The position numbers and the translations under genes were made by a program. From assembly GCF_000264905.1 (NCBI RefSeq), contig NW_006763142.1:670597-734596 (forward strand): a stretch of 64,000 nt of DNA. Direction: 5' to 3'. A model generated the notes under the pieces. That model saw only the letters and a list, made by a program, of their open reading frames with translations, did not search any database and was not told the origin of the DNA. This DNA comes from Stereum hirsutum FP-91666 SS1. Its lineage: Eukaryota; Basidiomycota; Agaricomycetes; Russulales; Stereaceae. This document shows positions 21,589 to 32,744 of the stretch, in pieces; the first letter of the stretch is position 1; every line of letters begins with the position of its first letter.

Positions 21589-24003
21589 TCACATGATGAC
21601 ACACTCCCGGCCCTCCCACCCAAGCTCGCGCATCATCTCCTCCGCAGACTCCTGCTCGTTCTGCTTCATCTTTTCCTTCGCCTCTTCTGGGAACCAGTCT
21701 TGCATGAAGTTCAGTAAGGCCCAGTCCACGTTAGCTATACCCATGATGCCACGCCACACGTACGCCACATGGCCGACCGGGACGAGTCAACGAAAGAGGG
21801 ACCGAAAAAGAGGAGGATTGATGAGTAAATAGTCGAGAAAGTCAGTAGGGGACAAGGAAAAGTAGATACGTACAGCGATCAGCCTGAAGGACAGTCGGTG
21901 CACGACATAACGGGCAATTTCCTTTTCCGCGTTTCTGCATCTTCACCAAACATCTACCACACAGAGCATGAGCATTTCTCCTCCTACGCCATTACGCGCA
22001 AACAGAACAGAGGAAAATAAAAAAGCTGGAACAAACCTAACGCAGAACAGGTGCCCACAGAACAGCCTAATCGGCTTGAACGCAATACTCGTACAAATCA
22101 AACACGAATAATCGTCCACATGCGGGATCACGGGTAGTAATGTCTCGCTGATGGCTTGTACGAGCGCGCGGGGAAGGGTGAAGATCGTACCGGGGACGGT
22201 GAGTGTCATGCTGTCATGTAAACCGTCTGGGCCTAGGGGTATTGATGGGAGGGCGGAAGTGGAAGTAGGGATCAAGGCGGAGGAGAAAGGTAGCGATGTA
22301 GGAGATGGTGAGAGGGTGGAAGAGAGAGAAATGAAGGGGATGGGGAGGGCTGTTCGCTTTGCATGTTTCTTGAGGATCTTCCGCGTTGCTTCTGTATTCG
22401 CATGCTGAAACTATCCACACATCCACACATCAGAATCAATGTCACACCTCGACCGCTCACAATAAAAGCGTGAAGATAATGACACGCACCTTCTTCAGAT
22501 CCAGCAACAATAAATTAACCTCCAGAAACCTCTTCAATGCCTCCCTACTCTCCCTCAACTTCAGCGTCCTCCCATCGCCCAAGCCCCTCTCCGTAACCCT
22601 CTGCACAAACTGCGCCAACCGCCCCTCAGAATCCTTGACACTCCTCTCCCCCCTCTTACTCTCGCTCAAATCCTCGAACACCTCCGCCTCCACATACAGC
22701 TCAAAGATCGCTCTCCAAGCGTACAAATCCGACTTCGCCTTCGACGTGAAAAGGGAGCCACCAGAAGAGGAGCGCACGAGAGCAGGGTCGGCGGAGCGGG
22801 AGTAGGCGTGGAACGACGATGTGGAGTGGGAGGGGCGGGCGGAGAAAGATATAGAGCGGGAGAGGTCTTCGAGTGTTGATGTGAAGTTTTGTTGCACTGT
22901 GAGGAGGTGAGTGGCTATGGATTGGAGGGCGGTAGAGAGGAGGCGGTAGAAGGCGGTGTCATTGACGAGAGGGACGATGAGCTCGTCAGAGCCATCAATG
23001 AGCCTGGATGATGAATATGAATGGTGAGGATCCAGCGTGAACGTGGGGATGCCATGTTAGTGGGTATGATGATGATGGGTCTAAGTAGGATGAGATAGAC
23101 AGTGATTCTTGGCAAGTCCGTACGAGGATAACAAGGCCAAGTGCCTGAAGCAAAACAGACCGACCAGGATAGAAACCTCAGGTATCTGTGCACGACGCTT
23201 ACAGAGCGTAATGAAGACCTCAAAGGTCTACATCTTGTGCAACAAGAGAACACAACGCTTTATAGCTGTGACTTGGTCTCACACGAAGAGAAGATAGGAA
23301 GGGTGGCACTCACGGGTCTGGTGTGGCGACCACGGACGCACGTTCGTCGTTTCCTCCCCGCCCATTGGCCGCAAAAGTACCACCATGCCGCTGAAGGGCG
23401 TAAAGCAAACTTTCTTCTCCCCATCCGAACCCCTTCTGCCGTTCGCCACCAACGCCAGCCTCGTTCCCGTGCCATCTCGCATCATCCTTGTCCTCTCCAT
23501 CGTGACTATTCTCGACCTCGTCGCCGTGTTCATTCAGTTCCGATATCGAGGCTCGTTGACGGTGGTGTACGGAATTATGTTCAGATGAGGAAGGGGTTGA
23601 TTCCCGCGGTGGTGAGGATGGTGTCGGTCTATGTAATGGTACGGCATCACGGTGAATACAAAAACGAAGTCTTGGTTCGATCTGGCCATCCTCGGATTCC
23701 GACGTGCTGAACTCGTAGACCACCTTCGGGAATGAATCCTGCTGAGCCACAAACGCACTATCGGTTGACGGCTGTTGTTTCTGCTGCAGTAGTTTCTGTA
23801 GAATTTCAGGCGACAGGCCGATAGCTTCGAGCTCTTGCACGACGTCCCGTATGAGTTTCTTCAACTACAAGCCACCAGTGAGTCAGAGTCAGTGTTCGAC
23901 GGGGGTGATGAGGTAGACGTACCTCTCGATATTGAATGGCATTATCCCTCAGCTCTGGAGGTAGTGTGAGCAATAGTGAAGCATATGTCTTAGAATAGTG
24001 CAT
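21589..24003 (-). CDS. SPX-domain RING-finger protein (putative E3 ubiquitin ligase)
   Basis: Six exons are predicted: 24003-23923, 23864-23314, 23003-22490, 22404-22037, 21953-21874 and 21734-21589 (579 residues, phases consistent). The start MHYSKTYASLLLTLPPELRD with QYRELKKLIRDVVQEL is the first SPX helix pair, which in family members binds inositol pyrophosphates. The rest of SPX is in exon 3 (DELIVPLVNDTAFYRLLSTA, SREALKRFLEVNLLLLDLKK). A Ser/His/Asp-rich linker interrupts the domain. Near the C-terminus, CLICTSIAFKPIRLFCGHLF followed by CVRCLVKMQ and NCPLC is a C3HC4 RING. Related fungal SPX-RING proteins link phosphate status to ubiquitination. Substrates are unknown. The intron 23313-23004 is long (310 nt) for this window, so an extra exon there cannot be excluded. 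Confidence 0.88.
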
Positions 24004-25940
24004 CGTTTGGGATTCATGACATGGACGTTCGTCGACAAGAATGCGGAGTACAGTAGGCCACCGGAAACGTCGCGCTCGGATTCGTTCCTCGTCCAGCTCC
24101 ATGTCATGACCCGGTAGCCGGGCTCACCTCGCTCATCGGCGTCTCCCATCTCGACGGCGTTTTAGCAACGTTCATCTCGATATGTATTTCGTCTAAGGCC
24201 TGATTCGGTCTTGCAGCGATACACCTTTTACGTGTACTGCGTCGAAATGTCTCGGCGTACTTGTGCTTAGGTCCCTACGTTCGAAAGGCTGTTGCGTTTT
24301 GGGCTCTTTTCCCGGAGCCTCAAGTTCCCGTACCTTCCCGTCCTCCGTCTCGACATGCCACTGGCAGCCTCTTCGCTCCTCTGGATTCTTACACACTCAA
24401 TTGCGTGCTAAAATGCACTGTATCCCAGGTCTGAGGCCCTGGTGGTGCCTTCGCCTCGACTTCGCCTAAGTTCTTGAACGTACTTGATGTTTTTGACTCT
24501 CGAATCTTTCTCGAACCCAACATGCATCAATCAGCTTGAACTGTGTGGGGATCGTAGCAAGCATGAGGTTGCCGTGTCTCTGTTCACCCTGATTATTCTC
24601 GGGTTTTTAAGCGTCTAAAATACAGGTATGTATCGCCCTTTGCGATCACTGATACACTTCTCCTTGCCCACACTTTAAATTTGCTTGAGTTCGAGGGGCA
24701 AATGACCGAGGTGAGTGCGCTACCAGGTATCAATAAATGTACACCGTGATATACCTCCCACATACCGCTTTGTTTCCTAATTCAATCCCATAAGGCAAGC
24801 GTACTCTTCTCCCTGTCGATATCCCTGCTGAGACTTGGCTGAGACGATACTTGAACACCAGATCACATATATCCCATCACTTCACGTTCAGTGCTCTCGC
24901 CGTATAGTGCTCAAAAGCCTGACTCTATGCTCGAATTCACAATGACTTGCGTATTTGCGACAGTATATCACTTACACCCTATGATCTATCCGTGTGCATA
25001 CTTACTACAATTGCGGCACCTGCCATCCGCTGCTGCTCATACTCTCTTGCCTCAATGCAATTGTAGAAAATGAGAAGTTGAGATCCAATTCTCTTTTCAT
25101 TAAGACTTGTACAAATATGGTGGGTACGAATGTTGAAACCGATGTGGCACATATATTTACCGAGCCATAGGTAAGTAAGTGAAGCTAATACAGTACTTAG
25201 ATGGATTCAACACGGGATAGGAGAGATTGGCGTAGAAGGAGGAGGCTGGGACGTTGGAGAAGATTCTGGGGTTGAGACGGAGACGGTGAGTGTTATTGCT
25301 CAAGGGTGTGTCTGATAAGTGGCTAGAATATACCTTGTCTTTTTTTTGGACGAAGAAAACCTTTGGGTGCCACATGTTTAGATGATTTTGTGGATGGCTG
25401 CTGGGAGAGACTGAGACTGGGGCGGTAGCGTACGTGGTATCTGATGCGGGACAAGAGCAGTCTTAAGAACATTCATTTATAAACTCCCACTCTGAACCTC
25501 GTTTCTCTCATGCAGTGACGGGAAAAGAGCGGTCTGTTCGAGAATAGGAATAAATGTGGCGTCCCAGCACTGTTCGACACTGCTCGGACACTGCAACGTT
25601 CTGTTGCGCAGCGACCACGTCTGCACGATATTCACAGCCATGCCGCAGCTTGGTCAAGTCAGGCCTGCATATACTATCACAGTATTAACAGCAGAGATGA
25701 AAATAATACAATAGACATACCCGTTGGAGAGGCAAGTACTTAGTACGTACTGTCCAAGTGCCGCTCCCCGACTGGTCGGCACTTGCCGACCCGCGTCCCA
25801 TTTACACCACGCTGAGTGACTTACTACGACCGTCATTCCGACTCACCTACACCTTCGACCCTTCACCCCTTTGCAATCCTTTTGATATTGACCATCCCAT
25901 ATAAACACTCACAAGATACTCCAGGAAAGTCGCATTCAAC
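24004..25940. other. Intergenic, no supported gene
   Basis: About 1.9 kb between divergent genes (SPX-RING on minus, YKT6 on plus), so both promoters lie here. Minus-strand frame 25375-25157 begins with an ATG but has no recognisable feature. No repeat or RNA gene was noticed. Confidence 0.45.
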
Positions 25941-26924
25941 ATGAAGATCTTCTCCCTTGCCGTCGTCCTCGCACCCCCTTCCGGCCCCTCCGCCGTCCTT
26001 AGCCAAGCCTCCGATCTCTCCTCCTTCTCGTTCTACCAGAAAGGATCCGTCGGTGAATTTATGACATTCTTTACGAAGACTGTGGCGGAGAGGACGCCTC
26101 AGGGACAGAGGCAGAGTGTGCAGGAGAATAACTACACGGCGCATGTGTATAATCGGGGTGGGGCGGAGCAGTTGGCTGGTGCGTACCTATCTGGAGCTCA
26201 CAGTTGTTCTTCATTTCATTCGTTGTTCGGATACCTGTTCTCTCACATATACCCATCTTCTTAACGATGATCTTTAAACCCGATTATTCTTCGCTCTATT
26301 CTGGTCATTATTCTCCGATTCAAAATGCTAACTGTCCGCCTCTACTACCGCCCAAACCTATTCCAGCCGTAATCATTACCGACCAAGAATACCCGGTCAG
26401 GCCCGCCTTCTCCCTTTTGACCAAAGTCTTAGACGACTTCACTGCCAAAGTCCCCCAGTCTTCCTTCTCGAACCCTTCGGCCATTCAGTTCGGCGAGATC
26501 AATGCGTACGTGCAGAAGTATCAGGATCCGAGGCAGGCGGACAATATCATGAGGGTGCAGCAGGAGCTGGATGAGACGAAGATTGTGTTGGTAAGTCCTA
26601 CGTGGCCTTCCTTCCGTGCCTTGCTTTCTATTCTCCATTCCATTTGTTTGTGGACCGAAGTGTGGGCGAAGATGGTAACGAGAGTATGGTTACTAACTCG
26701 GTGTTTCGGATCGTGTAGCATAAGACGATAGAATCAGTACTGCAACGAGGGGAGAAACTTGACAACCTCGTAGAACGATCGAACGCTCTATCCCTGCAGA
26801 GCAAGGCCTTCTACAAGACCGCAAAGAAGGTGCGCCCTCTTTACTCTGTTTTTCCTCCGCGCCTCGCTCACCATTTACTAATTCATGAATTGTACAGCAA
26901 AACTCATGCTGCAGCGTCATGTAG
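25941..26924 (+). CDS. YKT6: R-SNARE YKT6
   Basis: Four exons are predicted: 25941-26178, 26367-26590, 26719-26829 and 26898-26924 (199 residues, the usual size). An N-terminal longin domain starts [10 protein letters not shown] and includes [35 protein letters not shown] and [15 protein letters not shown]. The SNARE motif is [20 protein letters not shown] followed by [14 protein letters not shown] with the zero-layer Arg. The 27-nt last exon encodes QNSCCSVM, a CCxxM prenylation/palmitoylation tail. Ykt6 is a soluble or membrane-cycling SNARE acting in ER-Golgi, vacuolar and autophagic fusion. The start is fixed by the family N-terminus. A TATAAA lies 41 nt upstream. Confidence 0.97.
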
Positions 26925-28505
26925 TTTCCCTCTCCGTTCCTACAATTATGTCTACTTCAAGCTGCCCCGATTCGAAGATAGCCATACAACGTCACGGACG
27001 ACGCGCTACCATCTATTCTCTTACACCGTACACCGTACGACGTACCTTTTCATAACGCGATGATCGGGCTTTGTCGAGTTTCTCCCCTTGTATTGTATAG
27101 TTCTCATACCCCAAACGGACGGTCTTTGTTTTCACACGCCTCGAGTGACTTTCGGGATATAGACGAGTATTGTGGTACACAGGCCTTGCGTATGACGGCA
27201 GCTGTTCGGCGTTAGATGAACGTTCGACTCTCCAAGACCTCAGTTAGCAGGTTGACAAGTTCAGACGCCGTTCAGACTTCTTTCTGAAGTGGACTAACTA
27301 ATACGGTGTCGATATGTCTGTTCGAACCAGTCGTTGACCGTCTGAACGTGAGCGCGGGAGCGCGGGAGCGCTTGATACCTGATATGACTTTCTCACGCCA
27401 CCGCCACCTGACGCCTTCCGAGTCGACTCAAGACCTGCCTTTCCTTCAAAACTTGGACTATTGCAGGTAAGTATACACGGTTCATAAAGCTGGCGAGTAC
27501 GGCCGAGACTCTCTTTGACCTGTTATATCGCCGGCCGAAACCGTCAGTCCTTTGAGGTGCGTCACTTCTATAATAATTTGCGCCACAAACCTGTTCATCC
27601 TGTCATCGCATACAGACACACGGAGCATGTCGATTCATATCTCATACACCGACTGTGCGGTTCAAAATGCACGGGCTGCGTATTCCTTGAACTAGGAAAG
27701 ATGACTTCACCCGCTATAGATAATCTGATGTTCGAGGCGGGCCCGACTACCGCTGGTATCGGTCGTCTATCATAACTGTCTTTGCGCCCTCCCAGTACTG
27801 TTCCTCCTGTCCTTTTCAACCAGTCTCCTTCTGGAAGATGGTGGTAATCTATGCGTCAGACTACTTATTGCCAATGGTGGATAAAAATCATCAAAGATCC
27901 TAATTCTACTCGGCCTACTGGTGGTGGCCGTGGTCTGCCACGATCGCGGCGTTGCCCGCAAGCCTCATAGTCCTCTCCCATCTGCTCAAGATGCTCCACC
28001 ATGTCCTTAGTCTCATCGCCGAGCGGTCAAGGTAACACTGATATCTGAGAGCGCTTCATGAGGTTGTAGTGCCCGAGGCAGGTTCGACTCCTGTTGGCAC
28101 CGCTTTGGAGGCTGGGTCCTAGTATATAGCTTCGTTTTTGGGAAATCATGCCATTGCTTGGAGTAGGCATAAATGGGTCATATGGCAGTATTCTGTGTTG
28201 AAGCACGCAGTACGCCTGAGTCCTGACGCCGTACTAGTGGTAGGTGGCGTACTATCCAACTTTCCCGGTAAGCCGAGTAGTCTAGACGAAGCGAGGTATG
28301 TGTCTATTTGAAGTACTCTCTGTCCACGTACTCGTGCCTGGGCAGCTTCGGTTCTTGCCACTTTCGAAAAAGTGCTCAACAAGTGTTGAGCTACCGTGGC
28401 TTTCAGCGGCTCCCTCGTGACAAGACAGACCGGAGAATAATTATCCACGACACAATGTCCTCGATTCGAACGTCCACAACACGAGACCACTATACGCAAA
28501 CTAAA
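26925..28505. other. Intergenic with one tRNA-like remnant
   Basis: About 1.6 kb with convergent flanking genes. Short frames only. Small direct repeats of GAGCGCGG occur near 27350-27375. A tRNA-like segment lies at about 28018-28110 (separate entry). Confidence 0.45.
28018..28110 (+). repeat. tRNA-like remnant with A and B boxes
   Basis: GCCGAGCGGTCAAGG matches the D-arm of tRNA-Leu/Ser, and GCAGGTTCGACTCCTGT forms a good T-arm, followed by TGGCACCG like a 3' acceptor strand. The 5' acceptor strand does not pair with it and the anticodon arm is poor unless an intron is assumed. A run of five T occurs at about 28135. I read it as a degenerate tRNA or tRNA-derived repeat, not a working tRNA. 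Confidence 0.35.
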
Positions 28506-29597
28506 CTACACATCATTTCCCTTATAATACCCACCATCATGCGAGTTCTCCGCCGCGTTGAAAGCGTACTGCGCGCCATAGTTCGGGGCGAACGTTGTAG
28601 GCATGCTCGCCGGCGGCTGAGCCGTCCCTCCAACGAACATGGGCGAAATAACCTGCCTCGACTCGTCCTCTTCGTCCATCTGTCCAAGATAGTCTGCAAC
28701 AATGAGGCAGCCCCCTATACCGAGCAACAAACCATGCATATTAGCATCGCATCCTCACAGAGACCGAGCTAGCACGAGACTTACACAGCTCAAGCAACCA
28801 AAACACGACCAGCAGAGCAACAATGATCCCCCTCGCGAGCTCGAAGGCCTTCTTACATGTATCATCATCGTCCCCATTCTTGCTCTCGCAACTACTGATG
28901 GCGTCCGACTCGGTGTCGCCTGAGCGGTGAAAGAGATTGTACATGAAAAAGGCGCCGGTGGCGATGCTGACGCCGAGGTGAAGCCAGACGAGGGTAGAGT
29001 AGGCCGACACGTAGGATTTGTTCTTGATTATGGTGCCAATGAGACTGTGGAGGGAGGACGTGTGCATGTTAGCATGTGACATGCATCAGAGTTGGGGTGA
29101 GAGAAGAACGATCAGGCAATCGGGCGGTGGTGTGAGGATGAGAGGTACAAGGGGTTGATAGAAGCGGGGAGGATGTGATGTGTGTAATGATGTTATGCAG
29201 GGAGACGCGAGAGGTGATCCGAGGTTGTGATCAGAGTGATGATAACACAGCGCCACTGCAAGTGTAGTGGCGGTGATGAAACAAGGACAACGTACCCGAA
29301 CAAGGAGATGAGAGCCAGAAGAGTCCAAGACACAGCAGTGATGTACAGCGAGACCTCTTGTTGCTTGGAAAAATGGAGATCATCTACATAGAACGTGAAA
29401 AGATCAGATCAGTGTCAAAATCTTCAACTAGATGTAGCATCGGTGATAAAAGACGAAGACTCACCAAGATGCCGCGTTCCATACCATGATGCGGCGGCGA
29501 GTGCGATGCCAACAACAAGGTAAAGCATAGACATAATGAATGCGCCGAACCTGACCGGAATGCAGCAGCAGAACTTGCGGGAGCGAACGTAGCCCAT
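28506..29597 (-). CDS. Four-helix membrane protein of unknown function
   Basis: Four exons are predicted from the ATG at 29597, with junctions near 29465, at 29292 and in the 28700s, giving about 240 residues. It begins MGYVRSRKFCCCIPVRFGAF, with a Cys cluster before the first helix. Four hydrophobic segments follow: MSMLYLVVGIALAAASW, ITAVSWTLLALISLFGLIG, STLVWLHLGVSIATGAFFMY and GIIVALLVVFWLLEL. A hydrophilic loop between helices 3 and 4 holds two Cys and an acidic run. The cytosolic-type tail is rich in Pro, Ala, Asn and Tyr (NYGAQYAFN, GGYYKGND). This layout is common among uncharacterised basidiomycete tetraspan proteins. It resembles tetraspanins in shape, but I cannot show the CCG motif. 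Plasma-membrane location is inferred. Confidence 0.82.
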
Positions 29598-30541
29598 GAT
29601 TACTGTTGTGATTAGTTGAAGTCGGTGGGGAGGTGAGTTAAGAGTGGTGTAGTAGAAGAGATCTTCAGGTCGTGAACGACAAAAGAAAGAAATTGAGTGA
29701 ATAAAGTATGCGTGAAGGTGAATGAAAGACGAAGGGAGGCGCAGCCTAAAAAAATCACCCCCTTCCTCTCAGGATGTTTTATAGGTTTCGGATAGACCTG
29801 ATGATGCAAGCTAAGCGGGAGCTGTGAGTAGAGTACTCCTGGAGAGTGATGGTTTCAAAGCTTTCGGGGTGATCAAATTTGATGTGAAACGCTACTGAGA
29901 GCGGGAATCAAAAGCTCTGGATACCTCTTTGAAGGCCATAAGAAAATACATGGCGGGGAACTGTGATGACGGAGCCGGGGAGAAATGTATATTTAGAGCT
30001 CTAATTCGGTTCATAGACGGAGAAGATGAGATTGCAGAGCGCAGAGAGGAGTACTAGCTCAATGCCGGTGCAGTATATCTTAGTGAAAATACGATCCCTA
30101 CATATCCTTTCCTGTGGGAGCGAAGGGTACGGTGACGGCCTTGACTTGGCCGAAGAGTCGTTCAAACCGATACACACCTTCCGAGGTTTTAAAGCACTAT
30201 GGATATCAGAGTCTAGGGTATCAGAGACATGATATGATAGGCTCTGGACGACGTACATGAACCAAGGGTCAGCCAGTATCCATAGTAAACCAGCCGGTCT
30301 CGATAAACCTCACCCTCTCTCCTCTCGATAGCCGAAGCCAAAGTTGAGTGCACTGGCCAATCCACCCGGGATAACCAGCGTTGGAGCAGGTCGCCTTTCT
30401 CGTTGCGAGGATATCACTGACAAGAGTAGAATACTTTCATCCTCTTCAACGGATTTCCTCGTTCAGAGGACCGTTTACCTGAGCTGTTGTCACAATAGTG
30501 GAAGAGCTCATGGGTACTTACGTTTTGGAAGATGTTCTATT

Positions 30542-30657
30542 AGACCGTATCTGCAAGTGAATTGTTGACCTCGCCAAAGCTCGCTAAGGCCCAACGGACG
30601 CGACGATTGGCCCGATCACAGTTTTAAAGCCGTTTTAAACGGTTGCAGATACGGTCT
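30542..30657. mobile_element. 116-bp MITE-like element with perfect 15-bp inverted ends
   Basis: The ends AGACCGTATCTGCAA and TTGCAGATACGGTCT are exact reverse complements and are flanked on both sides by ATT, a likely 3-bp target duplication. The interior is non-coding and contains a CCGTTTTAAACGG palindrome. Its size and lack of a transposase fit a non-autonomous DNA element. AG...CT termini and A/T-only 3-bp flanks are shared with the pair at 40592-41112. Confidence 0.75.
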
Positions 30658-30679
30658 ATTTTGGACGCTTCGATCGTCG

Positions 30680-30720
30680 ATCGGAATCCCAATCGGAGTC
30701 CCAATCGGAGTGCAATCGGA
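30680..30720. repeat. Short tandem repeat, unit ATCGGAGTCCCA
   Basis: Three and a half units of about 12 bp, starting ATCGGAATCCCA, then ATCGGAGTCCCA, ATCGGAGTGCA and ATCGGA, lie 20 bp right of the MITE-like element. Confidence 0.6.
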
Positions 30721-30975
30721 AAGAACCGGGCAGCTGTCATTGGTTGGCTCGACTTTCTTTCACGCCGCTGCCCGCATCCCGCCCGAGGAGGCTTCGTCGA
30801 GCCATGACCTCGGAGCTCTGTGGACTATTGTCTATCGAGGAGTAGTGTACATTCCGAAGAGGTTACAAGCGTGGTGTAATGAGTACAGCAGAGCAAAAAA
30901 ACAATGGGTGGAAGTAAATCGAGACGCGATTCATCGTCCTCCTCGTCCCATTCAAAACGAAATGCATTGATATTA

Positions 30976-32744
30976 TTAACGTAACCCTGGAGTATCCGAT
31001 ATCTTATACGTTATCCTTTGTCCAACGGTCTGATCATCACGAAAAAAAATAGCCATTAGTATACACTAAACGAGACCAGGAGAAAGAGCGGGACGCACCT
31101 TTCCCTCCATCATCCACTCAAACCCTTGTTTCACACTTGCGAGCCCGTCGGGCATGAGCAGCACAGGAAGTGGAGTGATATGTCCCGCTGCAACGACCTC
31201 GGTGAGTAACCGCGCAAGATAACGGCCTCGTTCGATGTCGAGTTCGTTCGCTTTGTGGAGGATTGGATAGTTGAAGTCCTGATTGTGGCAAGTGCGGCTA
31301 GTTAGCATGAATGGCGTGCATACGCGGGAAATGGTTTGCCGGGAACTGAGGAAAAGGATCATAAAAACAACGCACATAAGGCAGCAATCTAAAAGCACAC
31401 ATAAACTCCAAATTCATCCCGTCCCTCAAGGAATCGTAATACCTCACGCTGGCCACCTTCCCACCTGCCCTACTCAACGCACAAGCAACCTGCATAGGTG
31501 TCTCCCTCTCCGCCACACAATCAACCACCCTCGACAATCGATTTTTTGTCTGTATGTGGATTTCGTTCCCGACGCGTGGGGAGGTGTAGTCGAATACATG
31601 TATTGGAGGTAATGACATTGATGCGAATGCCTTCGACGGGGAGGGAGACGTTGATATTGGTCTCGAAAGTGTTGGTGAGGACGATTCTTTTGAGTTTTGT
31701 TTTGTTCCTAGGACTGAACGAGGGTGGGAGAAGCTTTGCACGAGAAAGGCTGTTTTTGGAGAGCAGGCGGCAAGAATTGGGGCAGATGGGAGGGAGATTT
31801 GAAGGAGTTGAATAGCGAACAATCCGGTGCATGTTGCGGAGCCGTAAATTAAGAACGGTGCCGTGTGATCAACCGTATCTATACTCCCATCGCTCACTAA
31901 ACAAGAAAGCACATTCAATAAGGACATGGGCAGAAATCAAAAGACATTCGCAACGAACCAGAAGGGGTGTGCATCGACGTTTTGGATGGGACAGAGTTGG
32001 TAGAAGGAATAGCCCACGATGTTTGGTTCGATGGTGACGGAATGTTATGAGCGACATAAAGACATTGAGCAGCATTGAACAACGAGTGTCCAAGCTGACA
32101 GGCATTTTCAAAGGACCACGAATCGGGGATATGGATGAGAACACGAGCATCCGCGACAATATATTCGGAGTAAGCGCCATTCGGCGTCATTCCTGATCCA
32201 ATTCCAAATACATGAGAGGTCAGCAAGTCGAAGACAAGATCAGATTCAGGGTAGCCAACCAAGATTGAAATATGAAGATGGATGCGGAGAAATAGAGATA
32301 CGAACCGCCGTAGACGAAGCCTGCTACCCTTTCGCCAACACTTCGTACGCCTGGCCGAACGTCAGATCCAATAGTGAGGACAGTACCCGCGAAATCTGAG
32401 CCTGCGATGGCACCTTTGCGCTTTGCGTAAAGTACTGTTTTCCCTGTTTGCGATGTTAAAAATAATGCCGTGATTAGACCTTATATGTTTCAAGTTTACT
32501 TGGAACTCGTTGGCGGAAGATCTGTCCGATCCGCCAATGAGCTTTCGCAAAAAGTTTCAAGTTTTAACTAACATATAAGCCCTATTTACGATATTATGAT
32601 TGAAAGAACGAAACACGCACAATCACAGGTGATCTGCCCCGCACATTCGACTTTGATCAATACTTCCGTCGGACTTGGTATAGGGACCGCCGCGTCTCGG
32701 AAAGAGATTGATCCTTGGCCATCGACAACTACGGCTTTCTGCAT
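30976..32744 (-). CDS. MDR-family oxidoreductase (enoyl-reductase/ToxD-like), copy 1
   Basis: Starts at the ATG at 32744 (MQKAVVVDGQGSISFRDAAV). Exon joins are clear at the N-terminus (D|W as in the 37301 copy, then KTVLYAKRKGAIAGSDFAGT) and at the C-terminus (EGK joined over a GTGCGT-GATCAG intron to TVGQRITYKISDTPGLR, stop at 30978-30976). The middle carries the family blocks NGAYSEYIVADARVLIHIPD and LIYGSATCTGLFAIQLLQIS, the latter being the nucleotide-binding turn. The catalytic-zinc GHE motif is absent, as in quinone/enoyl reductase-type MDRs. Between about 31760 and 31600 there is extra sequence relative to the 37301 copy, so another intron or local decay is possible. It is probably an NADPH-dependent reductase; the substrate is unknown. 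Inverted relative to its paralogues. Confidence 0.78.

Larger units (their letters stand above)
29598..30975. other. Intergenic with a small inverted-repeat element
   Basis: About 1.4 kb holding the promoter of the four-helix protein, a 116-bp MITE-like element at 30542-30657 and short tandem repeats at 30680-30720. The plus-strand frame 30710-30970 overlaps the repeats and is not credible. Confidence 0.5.

Noticed and set aside
30710..30970. 86-codon plus-strand frame after the MITE-like element
   Set aside because: It starts inside tandem repeats without an ATG supported by context and matches nothing known.
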